DNA of 64,000 bases, taken from contig NC_069108.1 of the NCBI RefSeq assembly GCF_947172395.1, forward strand, positions 4,565,501-4,629,500, in the 5' to 3' direction. Numbering within the stretch: the first letter of the stretch is position 1; every line of letters starts with the position of its first letter. The notes under the pieces are model-generated. The model did not search any database and was not told the DNA's origin. It saw only the letters and a list, made by a program, of their open reading frames with translations. The translations under genes were made by a program, and so were the position numbers. The DNA is from Bicyclus anynana (taxonomy: Eukaryota; Arthropoda; Insecta; Lepidoptera; Nymphalidae). Shown here piece by piece: positions 21,523-31,401 of the stretch.

Positions 21523-21880
21523 TTGGGAAACTTCAAACTGTGTACCTACCAAGCGATTGTCTATAATGTCTTAATCATATTTTTAATAAATTTAATTATA
21601 ATAAAATACAGTATTTCAATATTACCTTATACATATCGCTAATTTTTCTTCTGGTCTAATGCTTTTCCTCATATTTGTATCACGCTTTTTCAAATCTTTT
21701 TCCACTTTTTTCAAAAGATTATCAAATGTAGGTATAGTCATTCTAAAGTAGTTAAAAAATTTTTGTGGATCATTTCTTAACTGCTGCATTAGAGTTGTAA
21801 AGGCACCAACTGTTGATCTTCTTTGTACTATTGGGTTTAACCACAATCTTTTTCTACGACGCTGACGGCGATAATACCAG
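19847..21880 (-). pseudogene. Harbinger-1 transposase (DDE_4), exon 1 split by an insertion
   Basis: Minus strand: exon 1 3' part 21880-21626 (KFFNYFRMTIPTFDNLLKKV ... EEKLAICIR, donor gtaat), exon 2 20756-19847 after 'ttgcag'. Exon 2 has GAVDGKHIRIKKP (first Asp), VVIGDEGFGLHQHL (second Asp) and RRYVECAFGILANKWR (Glu), so the catalytic triad is intact. It cuts and pastes the element in the nucleus. The first ~10 codons (MDVNSLAILY) lie beyond a 1.18-kb insertion at 21881-23062, which would truncate the product. Harbinger-2 keeps the uninterrupted exon 1. Its intron contains MADF exon 2. Confidence 0.88.
20757..20785. promoter_or_regulatory. 29-bp spacer bearing two opposite 3' splice sites
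   Basis: On the plus strand it ends 'attatatttttcag' and opens MADF exon 2. On the minus strand it ends 'aaatttacttgcag' and opens transposase exon 2. Each gene's polypyrimidine tract and acceptor thus lie within the same 29 bp. Both splice joins are supported by reading phase. Confidence 0.85.
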
Positions 21881-23062
21881 GAGGGCTACTATCAACTTTA
21901 ACCTAGCGATCCAAATCCGACGCTATTCAACTTCGGTGCCTATATTGAATCGCTTTTAATTCGTACCATGACATCTCCTAAACTGAATAGCATTTGAATC
22001 GTCTATTGTGAATGAATGATCGACATTTGTCTCTGATCTGCGGTTGAATAGCAATATGTTTGAGAGAGACAACGCTACAAAAAGTCAAAAAAAAAGCACG
22101 AACTTTGAATTTATTTTGGTTTTAACTTTAAATTGTTAGTTTACCTTAAGTATTATAGTTAAATTACTTAACAAATAATGTATGCTGTTAGTATAATATC
22201 AGTTACGAATTAATACGCAGTGTAGGTGGACTGACATAAGTACCTACCTACCACTTCAATACAAGAATTTTAAGTGGTATTTTTTACAGAGAAACACGAG
22301 ACATAGAGGTCTACAGGTTAGATCTATATTTACACTTCTCAAGCCAGAACATTTGGCTTTAAATGACCCTAATATTTCGTCAAAAAGTTGTTTAAATATA
22401 TTAATTTATGAAACTTTAATCTGGCACAGAAAGCACAACGTACCTATTTTTTATTAATACACTGCACTTACCTACTGCACGCATTGCAAATACACTGCAC
22501 CACATTACGCACTTCTTGGTTTAGCGACAAATCTGTCGATTTTGTTTTTAAAACATTAGCACATACGGCATATAAAATTAGCACCATTTCTATAAACATC
22601 CACTATAAATCAAACAAAGGATCCTTTTGTTCCCAAATGAAGCGTCGTCTTTGTTTACGCGTACTTATTTCACTATCGTTTTTCATAAAATCGAAAAGTT
22701 CATCGTATTGTTCATCAAACATCACTACAAGCTTCCAGAAATTATTTATTTACCAATACTAATACTAACTTATTCATTTTTAAACAATTATAAGTAAAAT
22801 ACGTGAAAACGATTCAGTTCCAGCCACATTATAAGTAACTTTATTTGGTCGGCTCAGTTTGACAGCTTAACGATACAGTTTAGGTTACAAGATGACTTCA
22901 TAGTACGAGAAACCGTATGAATGGATTCCGTTAGCGACTCAGTTTAGGTTATTTTTCGCTACAGCGTCAATTGGTCGGATATAGGACTTCGTGGTACGAA
23001 AATTCGAAGCAGTTCAGTTTAGGTCTGCAGTTGAGTCGCTATTACAGTTGATGGTAGGTATG
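21881..23062 (-). mobile_element. Non-autonomous DNA transposon inside Harbinger-1
   Basis: The uninterrupted sequence in Harbinger-2 (43910-43935, inverse) shows exactly what was inserted. Ends are imperfect inverted repeats ('ctactatcaactttaa...tagcgat' against 'ctaccatcaactgtaa...tagcgac'). A CAG flanks both sides. On the minus strand near 22730-22610 an ATG opens a short frame (FDEQYDELFDFMKNDSEIST), ending after 39 codons, which looks like the leftover start of a transposase. The rest is AT-rich. Confidence 0.75.
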
Positions 23063-23285
23063 CAGTATAGTATAGCAAGACTGTTCACGTCCATCGCTTC
23101 CAAATCAACGTGAGGAACTGTGCGCGCTCTTGCTAATAAAAGCCGGATGGTGAGTTCACACGAGATCCCGATACGAGGCCGTCGGATACGGCCAAACAAG
23201 ATGTGCTGTGTGAATACAACATTCGGTTTTTCCAGATCCGATGAAAATAAGATTCGGCAAATCGTGTCTCCGTGTGAACGTACCG

Positions 23286-23435
23286 TTAGCGTTCCGGTAC
23301 GATGTCGTGTAGAAACCGAAAGGAGTGTGGATTTTCATCCTCCTCCTAACAAGTTAGCCCACTTCCATCTTAGACTGCATCATCACTTACCAGCAGGTGA
23401 GATTGTAGTCAAGGGCTAACTTGTAAAGAATAAAA
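23286..23435 (+). mobile_element. SINE right part, continuation of 19042-19213
   Basis: Starts with the TTA duplication, then 'gcgttccggtacgatgtcgt' through 'agtcaagggctaacttgtaa' and an A-run. The next base starts triplication unit 2, so this SINE is the junction between units 1 and 2. Confidence 0.88.
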
Positions 23436-23486
23436 AAAAAAATGCTTTCTTATTGACATTTCATCAAAACTTAAAATACACATATT

Positions 23487-24815
23487 TTACTCATCATTTT
23501 GTTCACTGCTAAATTTCTGGAGGGATGTGAATAGGTGGCTATTAAGACCTGGTTTTAGGGGAACTCTATTCAGGAATTTATTAATGGGCTCATCAACACG
23601 GTCATGGGAATCAACCCATTGCCACCGTAGATGGCGCCGGACTCGCCTCAGGGCTGGATACCCATAGATCTGTTTGTATCTGTGAAACAAAACACAATAG
23701 AGATAACATTATATTTTGGGCATGTTTATTTTAACACTTCAAAACATAAAATGGTATGATAATTTTTCACAACTTGAGCCTCAATAGCTCAGTGGTACAG
23801 AGGCTAAACTCAACACCTAGAGATGGTTCTCATACCCACTCCTATCACAGTCTAGATGTGCAAATATCACAGTGCAAATATTCTTTCAATAAAAAAAGTA
23901 CCTGCTTGTATAGCTGCCGCAGCAGCATCTGCAGCATCTGCAGTATCGGCAGCTGCGGAAGTGGACGGGGTCGGTTCAGGCTCCGGTGCCCGGTCTATAG
24001 ATGTCCTTCCGTGATAAAAAGTGAAAATTAGTCATAATGTTTATTAATTGATAGGCATAAAAGGTGACTACAGAATCAGTAATTGACAGATGGAATACCT
24101 TTTTGGCCTTTTAGGCTCCGATTGATCCCCCGGGGATCCGGGGCGTTTCTACCCCACCGGGGTGGTGGTTTTCTGTTGCGATGCTTCACTGAAAAAATAT
24201 AACATTTTATGACATTCATCACAGTTTAATAACTGGAAAAAGTAATATAATAAACTGGGCTCTTGCCACCATAAATATTCTTGCGCTAGTCAAGCCAACT
24301 GACTGACTGACTGACTTGGCCATGACAGAAAAAGCTGAGACCAGTAAGTGGTCCCTCGAGAAAAAAGAAAAATAATATCACTCACGGCACTGCACCTCCC
24401 TCTGCAACGAGAGAAGAGCTCGATTTCGTATGGTTGATATTAAAAAAAAAGGAATATTAAATATTGTTATCTTTACTAATACGTATTATAAAAAGGGAAG
24501 GTTTGATTGTTTGTATGTATTGAATAGACTCCGAAAGTACTGAACCGATTTAAAAAATCTTTATATTCCTCTATCGCGCGGAGCATGATAATGTGTGCTC
24601 TGCTCGCCTATTGCGTTTTATTTTTTTACATGTCACGTAACGGATACGATACGATTGTATCCGTTACGTGACGTCGTCCGTTACGTGAAGTCGTCCATTT
24701 AGGAGTCAAATGTATAAAATAATTAATCAATAAAACATGTACTTACCTCATTGCAAAATTTGCGCAGTCGCTCGTCGACACCGACAGGGAAAGAAAAGAT
24801 CGCAAACGGCACAAC
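23487..24815 (-). pseudogene. Exon-like blocks of an unnamed spliced gene (in all three units)
   Basis: Minus-strand blocks in copy 2: about 24815-24747 (FPVGVDERLRKFCNE, then a perfect gtaagt donor); a short block ending at 24386 before gtgagt; 24188-24099 after 'ttttttcag' (EASQPTTTTPVGQKRPGSPG, donor gtattc); 24005-23902 (TSIDRAPEPEPTPSTSAAAD, Ala-rich, donor gtactt); 23679-23487 after 'tttcacag' (RYKQIYGYPALRRVRRHLRW ... NKFLNRVPLKPGLNSHLF). Phase fits between the third and fourth blocks but not at every junction. The last block vaguely resembles the 'PGIN' region of P-like transposases. Equivalent blocks lie at ~17585-16340 and ~27890-26560. It may be a decayed transposon gene. Confidence 0.35.
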
Positions 24816-25681
24816 AGATGATAAAATTTTTCAATTGACATTGACATTAGATTCTACCCACAGACATTTGTTTTTTTTTGTGGCGGCTTCAAGTTCTATC
24901 GTAACTAACTGCGTAAATTAAAGCATGGATATAACATTTCAGAGAATTTTCAAGGCCACCAACTATTATATAACATATTATTACGAAAAAATATTTGTTG
25001 TAATATTACGACGGGGCAATTTGAAGGCATAGCCCGGACGGCTGCCGCCCTTTTGTCGGCAAACTGGCGGGAACTAATGTGTAAAAAAAGAATAGCGTAA
25101 TACTTAGTATTTTTCCAGTAAAAATAGGTAAACAATAACAATGTATTACTGAGCAATTTATTGGTAGGTACAGCAGCGGTATGGTTTACCTATTTTTTAT
25201 GCTCCGTGTACAAAGTCAATAGGAATTAGAAAGAAAATACATTTGTTTCAAATATTTTTTTGTTTAGTTTGTTATTTTTTGTTTGTTTTGTTATTTTTTT
25301 TTTCAAATAGTTTTTATTGTTGTACTATCTAACTTGCCGACATTTTTTTTAACAGACTTCACAAAATCAGGTCAAAAAATCAAAATCAAAACATTTTTTT
25401 TTATGTATGTAACTCGTTTACTCGAAAACTACTGGACCGATTTGAATATTTTTTTTTTGTTTGCATGGGTATTACCGAGGTGGTCCCATTTCTTTCATGG
25501 GATCTTTGAGAAATCATGGTATACATAACTAATCTTTGAGAAAGCAAGGTATACATAACCCAGGTTTTTAATGCATAAGGGACAATAAAATACCGTTGCT
25601 TTGCGAATATTTCGCTTTTTTAAGCAGTGCGCACACAGTCTTTTCTTTTGGTTTTGTTTTTATCATTTTTAGGCAAGTAAG

Positions 25682-26225
25682 CTATTGTATGGACGCGTTG
25701 CGATGATGTAGAAGGTCTATATTGGATACCTCAGTCTCAGTTAGTCTGTCAGTCGGTGTGTCAAACTTTTTTAATAACATTTTTACTACATTTAGCCGGA
25801 AATCGAAATATGACATGGATCTACTATTGTCACCTGACCGTTTCTTTTGTTCATTGAACATCTTGAAACAGTTCAGGAGCATAACTTGCATTACGTGTAT
25901 TACTATTTTTTTTATACCATCTGGTTGACTTCTTATATGACTGATAATATGATAGCATTTGATCTTTTAGATCAACACCATTCATATATTTGTTATATTC
26001 TACTATAACTTTTGGTTTCAGTTTAACCTGACCATGACTGTTACTAGATTCAACGAAATCAGAGTGATGTTCAGCGTTCTTCGACTTAGTTATCACTGGA
26101 TTCCTTGCTCGATTAGCTCTAAGCGTGCCTGTTAAATATGTACGTTGTTGCAACAACTGTTCTGCTAGTGTCACACTGTTGTAAAAGTTGTCTGTATAGA
26201 GAGCGCCCTGTGTTTAGGTAATCTT
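25682..26225 (-). pseudogene. piggyBac transposase 3' half, triplication copy 2
   Basis: Same coding segment as copy 1: frames 26174-25851 and 25891-25682 carry YLTGTLRANRARNPV, YNKYMNGVDLKDQMLSYYQS and NVVKMLLKKFDTPTDRLTET. It has lost ~45 codon positions between 'TKSKNA' and 'EHHSDF' that copies 1 and 3 keep, has a frameshift in the poly-T (Lys) run near 25905, and lacks two bases in the 'gagag' run near 26200. These are different lesions from copy 1. Confidence 0.85.
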
Positions 26226-26280
26226 CCATAAGCATTATTACTACTTTATCAGCATGGCCTTTGCCTTTATGTTTGGCCTT

Positions 26281-26505
26281 TGGCTGGTGGGAGGCTTCGG
26301 CCGTGGCTAGTTACCACCCTACCGGCAAAGACGTACAAGCGAATTTAGCGTTCCGGTACGATGTCGTGTAGAAACCGAAAGAAGTGTGGATTTTCATCCT
26401 CCTCCTAACAAGTTAGCCCACTTCCATCTTAGATTGCATCATCACTTATTACACTTACATCAGGTGAGATTGTAGTCAAGGGCTAACTTGTAAGGTATAA
26501 AAAAA
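26281..26505 (+). mobile_element. 5'-truncated SINE, empty site for Harbinger-1
   Basis: Starts at 'ggctggtgggaggcttcggc' without its tRNA-like head and ends in an A-run at 26505. It shares the diagnostic 'acgtacaagcgaattta' (missing five bases found in other copies) with the SINE split by Harbinger-1, so the two derive from one copy. It forms the junction between units 2 and 3. Confidence 0.88.
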
Positions 26506-29368
26506 AAATGCTTTCTTATTGACATTTCATCAAAACTTAAAATACACATATTTTACTCATCATTTTCACTGCTAAATTTCTGGAGGGATGTGAATAGGTG
26601 GCTATTAAGACCTGGTTTTAGGGGAACTCTATTCAGGAGTTTATTAATGGGCTCATCAACACGGTCATGGGAATCAACCCATGACCTTGGTGATTAGCCC
26701 ATTGCCACCGTAGATGGCGCCGGACTCGCCTCAGGGCTGGATACCCATAGATCTGTTTGTATCTGTGAAACAAAACATAATAGAGATAACATTATATTTT
26801 GGGCATGTTTATTTTAAGACTTCAAAACATAAAATGGTATGATAATTTTTCACAACTTGAGCCTCAATAGCTCAGTGGTACAGAGGCTAAACTCAACACC
26901 TAGAGATGGTTCTCATACCCACTCCTATCACAGTCTAGATGTGCAAATATCACAGTGCAAATATTCTTTCAATAAAAAAGTACCTGCTTGTATAGCTGCC
27001 GCAGCAGCATCTGCAGTATCGGCAGCTGCGGAAGTGGACGGGGTCGGTTCAGGCTCCGGTGCCCGGTCTATAGATGTCCTTCCGTGATAAAAAGTGAATA
27101 TTAGTCATAATGTTTATTAATTGATCGGCATAAAAGGTGACTACAGAATCAGTAATTGACAGATGGAATACCTTTTTGGCCTTTTAGGCTCCGATTGATC
27201 CCCCGGGGATCCGGGGCGTTTCTGCCCCACCGGGGTGGTGGTGTTAGGTTGCGATGCTTCACTGAAAAAATATAACATTTTATGACATTCATCACAGTTT
27301 AATAACTGGAAAAAGTAATATAATAAACTGGGCTCTTGCCACCATAAATATTCTTGCGCTAGTCAAGCCAACTGACTGACTGACTGACTTGGCCATGACA
27401 GAAAAAGCTGAGACCAGTAAGTGGTCCCTCGAGAAAAAAGAAAAATAATATCACTCACGGCACTGCACCTCCCTCTGCAACGAGAGAAGAGCTCGATTTC
27501 GTATGGTTGATATTAAAAAAAAAGGAATATTAAATATTGTTATCTTTACTAATACGTATTATAAAGAGGGAAGGTTTGATTGTTTGTATGTATTGAATAG
27601 ACTCCGAAAGTACTGAACCGATTTAAAAAATCTTTATATTCCTCTATCGCGCGGAGCATGATAATGTGTGCTCTACTCGCCTATTGCGTTTTATTTTTTA
27701 CATGTCACGTAACGGATACGATACGATTGTATCCGTTACGTGACGTCGTCCGTTACGTGAAGTCGTCCATTTAGGAGTCAAATGGATAAAAGAATAAATC
27801 AATAAAACATGTACTTACCTCATTGCAAAATTTGCGCAGTCGCTCGTCGACACCGACAGGGAAAGAAAAGATCGCAAACGGCACAACAGATGATAAAACT
27901 TTTCAATTGACATTGACATTAGATTCTACCCACAGACATTTGTTTTTTTTTGTGGCGGCTTCAAGTTCTATCGTAACTAACTGCGTAAATTAAAGCATGG
28001 ATATAACATTTCAGAGAATTTTCAAGGCCACCAACTATTATATAACATATTATTACGAAAAAATATTTGTTGTAATATTACGACGGGGCAATTTGAAGGC
28101 ATAGCCCGGACGGCTGCCGCCCTTTTGTCGGCAAACTGGCGGGAACTAATGTGTAAAAAATCAATAGCGCAATACTTAGTATTTTTCCAGTAAAAATAGG
28201 TAAACAATAACAATGTATTACTGAGCAATTTATTGGTAGGTACAGCAGCGGTATGGTTTACCTATTTTTTATGCTCCGTGTACAAAGTCAATAGGAATTA
28301 GAAAGAAAATACATTTGTTTCAAATATTTTTTTGATTGTTTTGTTATTTTTTTTTCAAATAGTTTTTATTGTTGAACTATCTAACTTGCCGACATTTTTT
28401 TAACAGATTTCACAAAATCAGGTCAAAAAATCAAAATCAATTTTTTTTTTATGCATGTAACTCGTTTACTTGAAAACTACTGGACCGATTTGAATATTTT
28501 TTTTTTGTTTGCATGTATTACCGAGGTGGTCCCATTTCTTTCATGGGATCTTTGAGAAATCATGGTATACATAACTAATCTTTGAGAAAGCAAGGTATAC
28601 ATAACCCAGGTTTTCTAATGCATAAGGGACAATAAAATAACGTTGCTTTGCGAATATTTCACTTTTTTAAGCAGTGCGCACAGTCTTTTCTTTTGGTTTT
28701 GTTTTTATCATTTTTAGGCAAGTAAGCTATTGTATTGGACGCGTTGCGATGATGAAGTAGGTCTATTGGATACCTCAGTCTCAGTTAGTCTGTCAGTCGG
28801 TGTGTCAAACTTTTTTAATAACATTTTTACTACATTTAGCCGGAAATCGAAAAATGACATGGATCTACTATTGTAACCTGACCGTTTCTTTTTTTCATTG
28901 AACATCTTGAAACAGTTCATAACTTCCATTACGTGTATTACTATTTTTTTATATGATCTGGTTGACTTTTTATATGACTGATAATATGATAGCATTTGAT
29001 CTTTTAGATCAACACCATTCATATATTTGTTATATTCTACTATAACTTTTGGTTTCAGTTTAACCTGACCATGACTGTTACTAGATTCAACGAAATCAGA
29101 GTGATGTTCAGTCGAAATCATCAATACATTCCTTTTATCCCTATAATTGGTGACGCATACACCACGTGCATTATATCTAGTAAGCAATGTACCTCTAGCG
29201 ATCTTCGACTTAGTTATCACTGGATTCCTTGCTCGATTAGCTCTAAGCGTGCCTGTTAAATATGTACGTTGTTGCAACAACTTTTCTGCTAGTGTCACAC
29301 TGTTGTAAAAGTTGTCTGTATAGAGAGCGCCCTGTGTTTAGGTAATCTTCCATAAACACCTCCTTTTT
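26506..29368. repeat. Triplicated ~3.1-kb unit, copy 3
   Basis: Starts at 'atgctttcttattgacattt' and runs to the SINE at 29369. Local differences include an extra 'gaccttggtgattag' block near 26690 and a shorter GCAGCATCT run (two fewer 9-bp units than copy 1). Past the SINE the piggyBac gene continues, so this is the copy that still joins its natural 5' flank. Confidence 0.9.
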
Positions 29369-30062
29369 GACGGCCTCCGTGGCGCAGTGGTATGCGCGGT
29401 GGATTTACAAAACGGAGGTCCTGGGTTCGATCCCTGGCTGGGCAGATTGAGATTTTCTTAATTTGTCCAGGTCTGGCTGGTGGGAGGCGTCAGCCGTGGC
29501 TAGTTACTACCCTACCGGCAAAGACGTACCGCCAAGCGATTTAGCGTTCCGGTACGATGCCGTGTAGAAACCGAAAGGGGTGTGGATTTTCATCCTCCTA
29601 ACAAGTTAGCCCGCTTCCATCTTAGACTGCATCATCACTTACCATCAGGTGAGATTGTAGTCAAGGGCTAACTTGTGAAGAATAAAAAATAAAAAAAAGC
29701 ATCATTACTACTTTATCAGCATGGCCTTTGCCTTTAAGTAAAGCATCATCTGATCCACGATACATATGCATTTTCTGCGTTATGCCATTTGTATCTGTAA
29801 ATACATATAATTTAATTCCATACTTATGCCTTTTGCCTTTAATAAGTTGTCTAATTCTTAATCGTCCTCGCCACAGTACAACACTCTCGTCAATTGTTAA
29901 ATTTTTTGGTGGATTGACTAAAGTTTTTGTAAGTGAATTGAAAAAATCTATTATTGGTTTGCAATATCTATTAGGCTCAGTGTCACTGTATGAATTACTA
30001 TCGGAAACGTTAGATTTCGAAGTATTAACAGAAATCGGTCCCGGGACATGAATAGTTTAAAA
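28714..30062 (-). pseudogene. piggyBac transposase, most complete copy, split by a SINE
   Basis: Minus strand. 5' part 30062-29700 encodes PKNLTIDESVVLWRGRLRIR and GKRHKYGIKLYVFTDTNG, holding the first catalytic Asp (IDES) of piggyBac. After the SINE (29369-29699) the frame resumes with MEDYLNTG, and from 29298 an open 194-codon frame has TLAEKLLQQRTYLTGTLRAN and YNKYMNGVDLKDQMLSYYQS. A two-base loss in the 'gagag' run near 29320 breaks the YTDNF region. The extreme N-terminus upstream of 30062 is not recognisable. This is the only place where both halves meet. Confidence 0.85.
29369..29699 (+). mobile_element. Full-length tRNA-headed SINE inside piggyBac
   Basis: Head 'gacggcctccgtggcgcagt', box B 'gggttcgatccctgg', body 'ggtctggctggtgggaggcg', 'gcgttccggtacgatgccgt' and tail 'agtcaagggctaacttgtga' plus an A-rich end. 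The empty site is seen in copy 2 ('ttccataagcattattac' at ~26228). Any target duplication has decayed. Confidence 0.9.
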
Positions 30063-30259
30063 GGCAAATTAAAAAATTTATCTGTACCCCAATTATAATT
30101 GAGCCTATTTACTGATATATGGCCCATATGAAGAAAATACGCATTTCGTCTTAATATAAAAATTCGTCATAATATAGAACTAGCTGCACTTCTAGAGAGG
30201 CCAAAAACATATAATTAAAGGTATGGTAAAAAAAATATGAAAAATGCCTTGTAATAATT
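30063..30259. other. No gene recognised
   Basis: AT-rich gap between piggyBac remains and HARBI1-like debris. Confidence 0.4.
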
Positions 30260-30722
30260 CCTCGTCTTACAGCAAATCCTGGAACACTATATGAACTTTG
30301 TGTTTCATTTGGTTGGGGCGTTATTCTTTTAGGAATTACTGACTGGAGGCTCAGGATCTTTATATTTTATAGCAAAATTATACAAAACTGCACAAGCTAC
30401 TATAATTGTGGGCACATATTCTATTTTGTGCGGACAAGGAAATCTTTTTTCCATTATCCAAAGAGCCTTTATACAGAATTCCTAGTTTTTACCTGAGCTT
30501 TATTATATCTTTCATCAGTAGAATTGGGAGTAGGGTTAATAAATAAGGTTCACTTGCATAAACACTATCGCCTACAAAACTCCTTGTATCAAACCTTCTA
30601 CTAATTTTATTGTAACTGTAGATCTAGAGTTAAAAGATTCGACTATCATGTTCTCGCCCAGGCCAACGAGCAACAATGTCAAGAATTTCCAAATTTGGTC
30701 CTCTAACAACCTGTAATCAAAA
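30260..30722 (-). pseudogene. HARBI1-like (DDE_4) transposase debris
   Basis: Minus-strand translation gives GPNLEILDIVARWPGREHDS, then after stops RYNKAQVKTRN, LFGIMEKRFPCPHKIEY and VACAVLYNFA. HARBI1-type transposases show 'D-x-VARWPGS-x-HDSRIF', 'YN-x-AH-x-x-TR', 'FG-x-(W)K-x-RFPCL' and 'AVLHN' in this order. Several stops and a frameshift are present. This is a different PIF/Harbinger lineage from the five MADF-bearing elements. Confidence 0.65.
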
Positions 30723-30837
30723 TGTACAGTTGCAATTTAATAATATTAGGTATAATATGCTCTAATTTGGCACGGGGGCAGATAGACAATAAAACTTCTT
30801 CATGAGCTTGAATCACATTTATGTAATAATATTTAAC

Positions 30838-30890
30838 ACTAGCGGACGCCCGCGACTTCGTCCGCGTAAAAATTGATGTAAACTTCTCTA
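30838..30890 (+). repeat. Dispersed repeat head 'actagcggacgcccgcgact'
   Basis: Strings beginning 'actagcgga' or 'agctgacgccgcgcgg' are the usual left end of an abundant dispersed repeat here. Related pieces are at 41846-41870, 45975-46130 and 38885-39140. Confidence 0.55.
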
Positions 30891-31335
30891 CCTCTACCTT
30901 ATCCTGCTCGTAAACCTACCCAACCCTACCCTACCCTACCCCTACCTTACTCCTACCCTACCGCTAACGCTAACCCTTCCTTCCCCCCCACCTTACCCTA
31001 CCCTAACCCTACCCGTAACCTATCCATACCCTATCCTACCCTACCCCTAATCTACCCCTACCCTACCCCTACCTTATTCCTACCCTACCGCTAACCCTAA
31101 CCCTTCCCTACCCCTACCTTATCCCTACCCTACCCGTACCCTACCCTACCCCTATCCTACTCCTCCCCTACCCTATACGTTCCATATCCTTCCCCTACCT
31201 CTACCTTTCCCCTACCCTACACTACCCCTACCTTATCCGTACCCTACCCTACCCTACCCTACACTTTCCCTAAATTACCCCTACCCTACCTCTATTCTAC
31301 CCCTTCCCTACCTCTATCCTATCCCTACCCTCAGC
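30890..31335. repeat. C-rich minisatellite, degenerate CCCTACC/CCTACC units
   Basis: About 440 bp of variants of 'ccctacc', 'ccctacccctacc' and 'ccctaaccct' with almost no G on the plus strand. The minus strand is GGTAGGG-rich and could form G-quadruplexes. It sits inside the dispersed repeat that begins at 30838. It is not the insect telomere repeat (CCTAA). Confidence 0.9.
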
Positions 31336-31401
31336 AAAATTGGTCCAGCCTTTTGTGCGTGGTGCAATGACAAAAAGACTATAATTTCCCAAGCGACTTC
31401 T

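Larger units (their letters stand above)
19214..23285 (+). mobile_element. Harbinger-1: PIF/Harbinger transposon inserted in a SINE
   Basis: 4072 bp. The ends 'cgccacgttcacacgg' and the inverse of 'ccgtgtgaacgtaccg' match at 14 of 16 bases. It is flanked by TTA on both sides (19211-19213, 23286-23288), the 3-bp duplication usual for the superfamily. The SINE copy at 26281-26505 has the uninterrupted 'gcgaatttagcg' site. It carries a MADF-BESS gene (+) and a transposase (-) whose exons interlock. A 1.18-kb non-autonomous element (21881-23062) splits transposase exon 1. The left end holds many 'gattcggttt'-like subterminal motifs. Nearly identical in sequence to Harbinger-2. Confidence 0.93.
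23436..26280. repeat. Triplicated ~3.1-kb unit, copy 2
   Basis: Starts at 'atgctttcttattgacattt' directly after a SINE tail. It includes the short SINE (23780), exon-like blocks, a repeat tail (24480-24640) and the piggyBac 3' half. Unlike copies 1 and 3, piggyBac continues past the SINE insertion point for ~45 bp (to 'gcctttgcctttatg') and then joins the middle of a SINE, so this unit preserves the pre-SINE allele. Confidence 0.9.

Noticed and set aside
20830..21574. Overlapping plus frames 20933-21130 and 21371-21574 (repeated on the minus strand in Harbinger-2)
   Set aside because: They are alternative-frame shadows of MADF exon 2, which joins exon 1 in phase and has the MADF and BESS motifs.
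29728..30051. 107-codon plus frame with hydrophobic stretches
   Set aside because: It is the antisense of the piggyBac catalytic region (IDES, GKRHKYGIK), which reads sensibly on the minus strand.
30890..31335. Interstitial telomere repeat
   Set aside because: Units are CCCTACC-like and variable. Insect telomeres are CCTAA/TTAGG, and only a few units resemble that by chance.
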